From the NCBI GenBank assembly GCA_946410005.1, contig CAMJYS010000007.1, positions 1 to 14,539 of the forward strand: DNA of 14,539 nt, in the 5' to 3' direction. The notes beneath the pieces were generated by a model. The model saw only the letters and a program-made list of their open reading frames with translations, had not been told where the DNA came from and did no database searches. The translations under genes and the position numbers were made by a program. The stretch comes from an uncultured Clostridia bacterium. GTDB lineage: Bacteria; Bacillota; Clostridia; Oscillospirales; Acutalibacteraceae. This document shows, one piece after another, positions 1 to 5,779 of the stretch. Numbering within the stretch: position 1 is the stretch's first letter; each line of letters begins with the position of its first letter.

Positions 1-1
1 T

Positions 2-1336
2 TGTGGTCTTGGCAGAAGTAATTTACCATTCATAAATATGCTTACAAGCGAAAATATTCCAGTTATTGCTTACGATTCAAAATCTCCCGAAAACATCGAT
101 AAATCTATCATAGATGATTTAAAATCCAACTCTCTTGTATCTTTAAGGGCAGGCGACGAATCGGTATTCAACGAAAACATCGACATTTTAATAAGAACGC
201 CCGGTATGAATTTTTTATCTGAAAAGATAATTAAATTAAAAAATTGCGGTACTGTTATAACTTCAGAAATGGAAATATTTTTTGATATATTTCCAGGTAA
301 AATTATCGGTATAACAGGAAGTGACGGAAAAACTACAGTTTCTACTTTAATCTATGAAATGTTAAAGGCACAAGGATTAGACGTATTTTTGGGTGGGAAT
401 ATCGGAAAACCTTTATTACCTCAAATTAAAAAAATGAATAAAAACAGCATTGCTGTAATTGAATTATCAAGCTTTCAATTAATTTCCATGAGAAAAAGCC
501 CTGAAATAGCCGTAATAACTAATATTTCTCCAAATCATTTGGATGTCCATAAAAACATGGAAGAATATATTTTTGCGAAAAAACAAATCATAGAACATCA
601 AAACGCATTTTCAAAAACAATTATAAATTTTGACAATGAAATAACCACAAGTTTTGAAAATATAATTCGTGGTCAAAAAGTATTTTTCAGCCGAACTTCT
701 AAAAATATAAACGGTGTATGGATTGACGATGACAACAATATAATTTATTCGTCAAATGGTAAAAACGAAAAAATAATGGATGTTTCGGAAATAAAAATCG
801 CCGGCGAACACAATAAAGAAAATTTCTTAACAGCAATCGGAACTGTTTACGGAATTGTAAGCTCTGAAAATATAAAAAAAGTTGCAAATACTTTTAATGG
901 TGTAGAACATCGCATAGAATTTGTTCGGGAATTAAACGGCGTTAAATTTTACAACGACTCGATAGCTTCCAGCCCGACAAGAACAATTAGCGGAACGCTT
1001 TCGTTATTCAAACAAAAAATAATTTTAATAGCCGGAGGATATGATAAAAAAATCCCTTTTGAGGAATTAGCAAAAAAAATAACCCAAAAAGTATCTATTT
1101 TGATACTTATGGGTCATACAGCTGATAAAATAGAAGAAAAAGTAAGGCAAAGCGATGTTAATAATGATGTTCGGATTTTAAAAGTAACTTGCATGGAAAA
1201 TGCAGTTAAAAAAGCTCATGAAATTTCTAAACACGGAGATATTATTGTTTTATCTCCGGCGTGTGCGAGTTTTGATTTATATAAAAACTTTGAAGAGCGT
1301 GGAAAAGATTTCAAAAACATAGTTAATAAACTATAA
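2..1336 (+). CDS. murD: UDP-N-acetylmuramoyl-L-alanine--D-glutamate ligase, 5'-partial
   Basis: MurD is the cytoplasmic ATP-dependent ligase that adds D-glutamate to UDP-MurNAc-L-Ala in peptidoglycan precursor synthesis. The ATG at 38 is not the true start: the frame stays open to the window edge and reads CGLGRSNLPFIN just before it, which is the N-terminal nucleotide-binding GLGxS motif of MurD, so only a few N-terminal residues are missing. Next come the Mur-ligase P-loop GITGSDGKTT (about nt 305-334), the MurD-typical IELSSFQL, the NISPNHLDVH segment, and the C-terminal signature SPACASFDLYKNFEERG. Together these separate MurD from MurC, MurE and MurF. The gene ends 2 bp from the oppositely directed lysozyme gene, and I see no hairpin terminator between them. 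Identification is secure; the true start lies outside the window. Confidence 0.97.
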   Translation, partial: CGLGRSNLPFINMLTSENIPVIAYDSKSPENIDKSIIDDLKSNSLVSLRAGDESVFNENIDILIRTPGMNFLSEKIIKLKNCGTVITSEMEIFFDIFPGKIIGITGSDGKTTVSTLIYEMLKAQGLDVFLGGNIGKPLLPQIKKMNKNSIAVIELSSFQLISMRKSPEIAVITNISPNHLDVHKNMEEYIFAKKQIIEHQNAFSKTIINFDNEITTSFENIIRGQKVFFSRTSKNINGVWIDDDNNIIYSSNGKNEKIMDVSEIKIAGEHNKENFLTAIGTVYGIVSSENIKKVANTFNGVEHRIEFVRELNGVKFYNDSIASSPTRTISGTLSLFKQKIILIAGGYDKKIPFEELAKKITQKVSILILMGHTADKIEEKVRQSDVNNDVRILKVTCMENAVKKAHEISKHGDIIVLSPACASFDLYKNFEERGKDFKNIVNKL

Positions 1337-1338
1337 AT

Positions 1339-2130
1339 TCAAATTGGTATTTTTAAATTTTGGCCTACATAAATCGTGTCTGATTTTAGATTATTTAAAA
1401 TTTTGATTTCTTTATATTTAGCACCATTTCCGAGATACTCTTTTGCGATTTTCCAAAGAGTATCTCCTTTTTTTACTGTATAAATAGAATAACTTTTGCT
1501 ATTCAAATCAGATATCCAGTTCAAGCCTTTATTTTTAATAATTTCAGAATAATTTTTATAAGAAATATCCAGATTAACATTTCCACTTATTCCATCAATT
1601 TTGCCACAACTTGAATATTGCCAAATTCCACAAGAATTTGATGGACTTTTACAGTTCCACTGCGCAAGCCATAAATCATATTTCGAAAGTAATTCATCTT
1701 TGATAAGATAGTTGTTCAGCCAATTAAGATTGCAATAAAACATTGCGTAATAGCCGGCATTCTCGATTTCTCCGCAAAACGCCATGACAATATTCGTTCG
1801 TTGACGATTATCTAGTTTTAATTGTTCTTTATCCTCGATATCAAAAACTACAGGATAATCAATCTGCTTTCCCTTTATGTTTTTTAGGCAAAACTGAGCC
1901 TCTTTTCTGGCGTTTTCTATACTATTTGCATAGCTGTAATGATAAACCCCAACGTTTACGCCACTATTTTTTGCGCCGTTATAATTTTCTTCGAATTTTT
2001 TATCAATTTGGTTCGGACTTTCTTTTCCGTAACCTTCGCGGATTATCGCAAAATCAATCCCTGCGTTTTTTACTTTTCTCCAATCAATTTCACCGTTCCA
2101 TTTTGAAACGTCTATTCCTTTATATTCCAT
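1339..2130 (-). CDS. GH25 muramidase with C-terminal LysM domain
   Basis: Predicted 263-residue N-acetylmuramidase that cleaves the MurNAc-GlcNAc bond of peptidoglycan. Residues 1-205 form the GH25 domain: GIDVSKWNG at the N-terminus (D7), VVFDIED with the acidic pair D97/E99 at the expected catalytic position, YDLWLAQW, and a closing NVNLDISY strand. Residues 217-263 form one LysM peptidoglycan-binding repeat (YTVKKGDTLWKIAKEYLG). An in-frame ATG at 2145 would add MGCFF, but its GGGGTG is better placed as the Shine-Dalgarno of the ATG at 2130 (spacing about 7), so 2130 is preferred. There is no signal peptide, as in phage endolysins that exit through a holin, yet no phage gene is nearby. It may share a transcript with the upstream membrane-protein gene (71 bp gap). 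The family is certain; whether it is a domesticated endolysin or an autolysin is open. Confidence 0.93.
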   Translation of the reverse strand: MEYKGIDVSKWNGEIDWRKVKNAGIDFAIIREGYGKESPNQIDKKFEENYNGAKNSGVNVGVYHYSYANSIENARKEAQFCLKNIKGKQIDYPVVFDIEDKEQLKLDNRQRTNIVMAFCGEIENAGYYAMFYCNLNWLNNYLIKDELLSKYDLWLAQWNCKSPSNSCGIWQYSSCGKIDGISGNVNLDISYKNYSEIIKNKGLNWISDLNSKSYSIYTVKKGDTLWKIAKEYLGNGAKYKEIKILNNLKSDTIYVGQNLKIPI

Positions 2131-2201
2131 AAAAAAACACCCCATAAAACACTACAAAATCAATATTTTTTGCTGTTTTATAGGAAAGTTTTTTAGAATT
2201 T

Positions 2202-2654
2202 TTACATATTGTCTTCGTCTTCTTTGCTCTTGTTATCAATTAAATCTTTCTGTCTTTTTTTCTCTACATAAATCACCAGATATCTTCCTCCAATTATAAC
2301 TGTCAAAATCAACATCGACAATAATAAATTGACAAAAGTATAATCAGTTATAGACCAATATACAAATGGAGCATACATAATTTGGACATAATTAAATAAA
2401 ATAATCTTTAACTCAAAAGTAGTTATATTTTTGCCTTTATGCCTATCGATAAAATTATGAAACATCCATCCAACTATAACATAAGCAATAAACATCAAAA
2501 TCAAAAACATACTTGTATCGTTATACCCATTAAAACCGTTTTTATAAATATACCATGCTACTAGACCTAAAAACGCCACTGCGTATACACAAAAAATATT
2601 TTTTAACCACCTAAGAGATCTTGTTTCGAATTCTGTTAGATTGCGCATAACCAA
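2202..2654 (-). CDS. Four-helix membrane protein of unknown function
   Basis: A 150-residue protein with four hydrophobic segments (about residues 19-37, 48-69, 82-100 and 105-130) and a charged Lys/Asp/Glu-rich C-terminal tail, so it is an integral membrane protein with both ends probably cytoplasmic. I recognise no family and no catalytic motif. The start is a TTG at 2654: AAAGG lies 7 nt upstream, while the ATG two codons further in would have a spacing of 13. A promoter of TTGACT/GATAAT type lies just upstream (2705-2732), immediately beyond the 21-bp repeat at 2738-2758. No terminator is evident after the gene, so the lysozyme gene downstream may be co-transcribed. It is a real gene by its start signals and helix pattern; the function is unknown. 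Confidence 0.75.
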   Translation of the reverse strand: MVMRNLTEFETRSLRWLKNIFCVYAVAFLGLVAWYIYKNGFNGYNDTSMFLILMFIAYVIVGWMFHNFIDRHKGKNITTFELKIILFNYVQIMYAPFVYWSITDYTFVNLLLSMLILTVIIGGRYLVIYVEKKRQKDLIDNKSKEDEDNM

Positions 2655-2704
2655 AATTCAACCTTTCAATACAAATAATAATATATTGCTACCATAATCA
2701 AAAT

Positions 2705-2732
2705 ATTATCATAATCTGTAGAAATAAGTCAA
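2705..2732 (-). promoter_or_regulatory. Sigma-A-type promoter for the 2202-2654 gene
   Basis: On the minus strand TTGACT (2732-2727) is followed after 16 bp by GATAAT (2710-2705). A TAATAT at spacing 18 preceded by TGA is an alternative -10. The promoter begins only 5 bp beyond the duplicated yifB 3'-end sequence, so the gene would have its own start of transcription whatever lies upstream. Confidence 0.5.
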
Positions 2733-2737
2733 TATTT

Positions 2738-2758
2738 ATCTTTGCCAATATTTTCTAT
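2738..2758. repeat. 21-bp direct repeat, copy 1 (overlaps GTPase stop codon)
   Basis: This sequence, with the core TTTGCCAATATTTTCTAT, is identical over 21 bp to 4035-4055. Copy 2 encodes the last residues of YifB (DRKYWQR) up to its stop; copy 1 contains the TAG stop of the GTPase gene. The flanks diverge at once on both sides. An exact 21-base match by chance within 14.5 kb is very unlikely, so this is a true duplication framing the GTPase gene. Confidence 0.85.
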
Positions 2759-3864
2759 TTGAATTTTGAAATAATATTATTGCACAGCTTTTTAGCGCCT
2801 TTATATATTCCATAAACTGTTCCTAAAATAATAAATGCTCCTGTAGCATATAAACATACTTTCTTAAAATTATAAGCTTTAGAGTGATTATTCGTTATAT
2901 TTTGATTCTGTTGTCGTTGTCGTGGTATCAGATCTTCTTGCTGTACATGTGTTTGAGGTATTACACTTTTTTTTTCATCATTACTTGTAACACTTGTATT
3001 ACCCTCTTCTATTGGTTCTATTGGACTTTTAGAATCTGTTTCAACAATGCTTTTTTCTTTTACTATCGGTTCTCTAAAAATATCGAAGTTGCACATCTTG
3101 TATAAATTTTGTACTTTTTCATAAAGCAATTTAGTTTTACTATCGGAATCTTTTAAATTCATAAACGAGATACTTCTGGCATTATCCATTTTAGATACAT
3201 ATTCTCTTTGCTCTACAAACTCATCATATGAATAGTCAGGGTCTATTCTTCTGTTGCTTCTATCTATTTTATTAAATACAAAAAATATATAACCCATTTT
3301 TCTTGTGCCACCACTATATGAATCGTGTAATTCTACTAAATTCCACCAATCAGACTCTATATTTCCATCTGTTATTTTTCTAGCAACAAAGTTGGGGTCT
3401 TTTGCAAGTATTCTTCCTTTACCAGGCTCACCATATAAATTGTCTTGGTCTAAAACATTTCTAACGAATTCCGTGTACCAATCTCTTAATTCTTCAGTGG
3501 TTGGAATTTGTTCGTTATCTCCAGTTAAATCAGACATATGTATAATTACGTGAGCGTTTTGGCAGTAATACTGCAAATCTTTTGTTCTTTCGATATCTGC
3601 TTCAACTACCGATATTGAAGCATCTTCTGGATCATAATAAACTTTCTCTTGTTCATAAAGCTTACCATCTTCGTCTAAAACTTCTTCATCTGAAATAGGT
3701 TTGTCAAAGTTTCTGGTAAGGAATCTGTGCATTAAAACGCTTTTACCTACACCTTTTTTACCTACTATTAGAATATTGCAATTGCCCTCAACCGCTTTGG
3801 TATTTATTCTTCCAAACCCTAACAACACACAAACCGACATTATTACAGATAATATTTTTTTCAA
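2755..3864 (-). CDS. Rab/Ras-like P-loop GTPase with signal peptide and C-terminal membrane helix
   Basis: A 369-residue protein. Residues 1-24 look like a signal peptide (MKKI, hydrophobic 4-18, then NTKA|VEG). Residues 29 to about 258 resemble a Rab-like G domain: ILIVGKKGVGKS (P-loop G35-S42), then VVEADIERTKDLQYYCQNAHVIIHMSDLTGD, which matches the Rab order of strand 3, switch II and strand 4, TTEELRDWYTEF (helix 3), and FVFNKID (G4, N198-D201). Differences from Rab: G3 is ADIER instead of DxxGQ, so the glycine and catalytic glutamine are absent; about 60 extra residues precede G4; and no clear SAK G5 is seen. A Pro/Gln/Asn-rich linker (262-332), a membrane helix (336-354) and a basic tail follow. 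The start is TTG, with AAGGAGG at spacing 7. The G-domain assignment is by motif; GTP rather than ATP specificity rests on NKID. Confidence 0.8.
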   Translation of the reverse strand: MKKILSVIMSVCVLLGFGRINTKAVEGNCNILIVGKKGVGKSVLMHRFLTRNFDKPISDEEVLDEDGKLYEQEKVYYDPEDASISVVEADIERTKDLQYYCQNAHVIIHMSDLTGDNEQIPTTEELRDWYTEFVRNVLDQDNLYGEPGKGRILAKDPNFVARKITDGNIESDWWNLVELHDSYSGGTRKMGYIFFVFNKIDRSNRRIDPDYSYDEFVEQREYVSKMDNARSISFMNLKDSDSKTKLLYEKVQNLYKMCNFDIFREPIVKEKSIVETDSKSPIEPIEEGNTSVTSNDEKKSVIPQTHVQQEDLIPRQRQQNQNITNNHSKAYNFKKVCLYATGAFIILGTVYGIYKGAKKLCNNIISKFK

Positions 3865-3913
3865 TTCATTTCCTCCTTATTAAATCAATATATTTGAATT
3901 TATTTTTATTATA

Positions 3914-3943
3914 ATTATATCACAATATTTTTTGTAATTTCAA
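3914..3943 (-). promoter_or_regulatory. Extended -10 promoter for the GTPase gene
   Basis: On the minus strand TTGAAA (3943-3938) is followed after 18 bp by TATAAT (3919-3914), preceded by TGA to give TGATATAAT. The predicted transcript starts near 3907, about 40 nt before the TTG codon. The TBC-protein promoter has the same extended -10 element, TGATATAAT. Confidence 0.6.
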
Positions 3944-3971
3944 CGTCTTTATCATTAAAAGTTATATAAAC

Positions 3972-4025
3972 AAAAAACTTTCGATATATTTTTTGCTTGC
4001 AAGATTTATAATATCGAAAGTTTTT
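3972..4025 (-). terminator. Rho-independent terminator downstream of yifB
   Basis: A perfect 15-bp stem (3973-3987 with 4011-4025, containing CTTTCGATAT) encloses a 23-nt loop. On the minus strand it is followed by TTTTTTG, and it begins 8 bp past the yifB stop codon. It should separate yifB transcription from the GTPase gene. The loop is longer than usual, so another role for the hairpin is possible. Confidence 0.7.
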
Positions 4026-4032
4026 AATAAAA

Positions 4033-5559
4033 TCATCTTTGCCAATATTTTCTATCTAAACTTCGATATTGAATTGCTTCAGAAATATGTTTTACGTCAA
4101 TAACTTCGGAATTGTCTAAATCGGCAATCGTTCTCGATATTTTTAAAATTTTATCATAACCACGGGCGGACAATCCCATTTTTTCAAACGCTGATTTTAA
4201 AATCATTTTCGCTCTGTCGCTCATCGTACACACTGCTTGCAAATCTCTAGAATTTATGAACGCATTAAATTTTAATTTACTGTCTTTATATCGCTCTAAT
4301 TGAATCTTCCTTGCATCATTTACCCTCACTCTAATTTCTTCCGAAGTTTCAAGTTTCTCATTAGATGAAAGATTTTCAAAATCAATCGGCGGAACCTCTA
4401 TATGCATATCTATTCTGTCTAACATTGGTCCGGAAATTTTTGATAAATATCTCGATATTGCATTAGGAGTGCACGTACATAATTTTTTTGGGTGTCCATA
4501 ATATCCACATGGGCATGGGTTCATAGCTGCTACTAACATTATAGAACATGGGTACGTAAGTGTATTTTTTACTCTTGAAATTGTTATTTTTCCCTCTTCT
4601 AAAGGCTGGCGAAGCGTTTCCAATGTAGCTCTGGAAAATTCTGATAATTCATCTAAAAACAACACACCATTATGTGCAAGAGATAATTCTCCCGGATGTG
4701 GAATGCTTCCTCCTCCCGATAACCCTGCTTTCGATGTCGTATGATGAGGTGCACGAAAAGGGCGTTCGGTTATTAGTGGCGAATCATTTTGCAAAATCTC
4801 CGCAATGGAATATATTTTTGTTGTTTCAATAATTTCTTCAAAAGTCATTTCCGGTAAAATTGATGGCAATCTTTTTGCAAGCATACTTTTTCCGGAACCC
4901 GGCGACCCAATTAATAAAATGTTATGACATCCCGCTGCGGCAACTTCCATAGCTCTCTTTACTTCAAATTGACCTTTAACTTGGCAAAAATCCAAATTAT
5001 CTGATTTTGATATTCCTTTTGTAAAAATGTAAGGCTGAGGTTTTATTTTTTCAGTTCCGTTAAAATGTTCTATTAGTTCATAAACATTTTCGACTGGATA
5101 AATATTAATTCCTTCAATAACTGCCGCTTCTTTTGCATTTTCTTTAGGTATAAAAATATTTTCAAACCCATTTTGCATAGCATGTATTGTCATAGGCAAT
5201 ACACCATTTATAGGGAAAATATCGCCATTTAATGAAAGTTCACCAATAAAAACTGACTTTTCGGGTATGTCGGTTATCTGCCCATTAGCGTTTAATATAG
5301 ATAAAAAAATCGGCAAATCATAAAGCGAGCCTGTTTTTCTTACATCTGCCGGAGCAAGGTTTATAGTTATTTTTGCCAATGGGAATTTAAAACCTGAATT
5401 ATTTATTGCTGAACGAACTCTATTTTTTGATTCTTTAACGGATGTATCGGGTAACCCGACTATATCACACGATGGCATTCCTCGGCTTACATCAGATTGT
5501 ATTGTTACTACAAAAGCTTCCAAACCATTTAATCCCATACTATTTATAACTGAAACCAT
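4033..5559 (-). CDS. yifB: YifB/ComM family Mg-chelatase-like AAA+ ATPase
   Basis: A 508-residue AAA+ protein of the YifB/ComM family; ComM of naturally transformable bacteria is a hexameric helicase that promotes branch migration during DNA integration. Residues 1-170 form the Lon-protease-like N-terminal domain (SCDIVGLPDTSVKESKNRVR, then ITINLAPADVRKTGSLYDLP). Walker A is GSPGSGKS at 218-225 and Walker B is VLFLDE at 299-304. The family cysteine cluster lies in AAMNPCPCGYYG...CTC (C349, C351, C361, C363), followed by the sensor region GPMLDRIDMHIEVP and a C-terminal lid domain. Length is standard for the family. The ATG at 5559 has AGAGGT 8 nt upstream. The gene sits between the GTPase and TBC genes; its last codons are duplicated after the GTPase, and its leader contains a 9-bp tandem repeat. 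It need not be functionally related to those neighbours. Confidence 0.96.
   Translation of the reverse strand: MVSVINSMGLNGLEAFVVTIQSDVSRGMPSCDIVGLPDTSVKESKNRVRSAINNSGFKFPLAKITINLAPADVRKTGSLYDLPIFLSILNANGQITDIPEKSVFIGELSLNGDIFPINGVLPMTIHAMQNGFENIFIPKENAKEAAVIEGINIYPVENVYELIEHFNGTEKIKPQPYIFTKGISKSDNLDFCQVKGQFEVKRAMEVAAAGCHNILLIGSPGSGKSMLAKRLPSILPEMTFEEIIETTKIYSIAEILQNDSPLITERPFRAPHHTTSKAGLSGGGSIPHPGELSLAHNGVLFLDELSEFSRATLETLRQPLEEGKITISRVKNTLTYPCSIMLVAAMNPCPCGYYGHPKKLCTCTPNAISRYLSKISGPMLDRIDMHIEVPPIDFENLSSNEKLETSEEIRVRVNDARKIQLERYKDSKLKFNAFINSRDLQAVCTMSDRAKMILKSAFEKMGLSARGYDKILKISRTIADLDNSEVIDVKHISEAIQYRSLDRKYWQR
4035..4055. repeat. 21-bp direct repeat, copy 2 (3' end of yifB)
   Basis: Identical to 2738-2758 in the same orientation, 1297 bp apart. 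This copy is in coding frame within yifB (it spells most of DRKYWQR up to the stop), so it is probably the original site and the copy by the GTPase stop the derived one. This is the arrangement expected when an element inserts at the 3' end of a conserved gene and restores it. Confidence 0.85.
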
Positions 5560-5579
5560 TGTTTTATACCTCTTTGTTT

Positions 5580-5646
5580 TATTATTTATATTATTTATAT
5601 TATTTATATTATTTATATTATTTATATTATTTATATTATTTATATT
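5580..5646. repeat. 9-bp tandem repeat (ATTATTTAT), about 7.4 copies
   Basis: Seven perfect copies of ATTATTTAT (5581-5643) plus a partial eighth. The array lies between the predicted yifB transcription start (near 5651) and the yifB ribosome binding site, so it would be transcribed as part of the leader. Perfect short arrays like this can change copy number by slippage; a change would alter leader length, not a reading frame. Confidence 0.92.
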
Positions 5647-5657
5647 TTTTTATTATA

Positions 5658-5686
5658 ATTATAACATAATTTTTTATAAAAATCAA
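5658..5686 (-). promoter_or_regulatory. yifB: Promoter for yifB
   Basis: On the minus strand TTGATT (5686-5681) is followed after 17 bp by TATAAT (5663-5658), with TGT directly before the -10 (extended -10). Transcription should start near 5651 and read through the 9-bp repeat array before reaching yifB. It is divergent from, and about 40 bp away from, the TBC-gene promoter. Confidence 0.65.
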
Positions 5687-5724
5687 CTTTATATTATACT
5701 TTAAAATTAATATTTAAAAATATA

Positions 5725-5753
5725 TTGACAAAAAATAAATACTATGATATAAT
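5725..5753 (+). promoter_or_regulatory. Perfect consensus promoter for the TBC-domain gene
   Basis: TTGACA (5725-5730), 17 bp, TATAAT (5748-5753), with TG one base before the -10: every canonical sigma-A element is present at ideal spacing. Transcription should begin near 5760, giving a leader of about 20 nt. The inverted repeat TGATAT-AATA-ATATCA (5745-5760) spans the -10 and start site and could be an operator. Confidence 0.8.
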
Positions 5754-5779
5754 AATATCAAACAAAAGGTGGAATAAAT

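Noticed and set aside
38..40. ATG at 38 as the murD start
   Set aside because: The frame is open to the window edge and encodes the MurD GLGRSN nucleotide-binding motif directly upstream, so the gene is truncated by the window and begins outside it.
1337..1338. Shared terminator between murD and the lysozyme gene
   Set aside because: The genes end 2 bp apart and I find no GC-containing hairpin with a T-tract in either 3' end.
1339..2654. Prophage remnant
   Set aside because: Only the endolysin-like lysozyme would fit; there is no integrase, structural gene, or holin family that I can recognise.
2884..3553. Open frames on the plus strand opposite the GTPase gene
   Set aside because: No ribosome binding site and skewed hydrophobic composition; they mirror the coding bias of the GTPase gene on the other strand.
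5580..5646. CRISPR array
   Set aside because: The unit is 9 bp with no spacers and is pure A/T; it is a simple tandem repeat.
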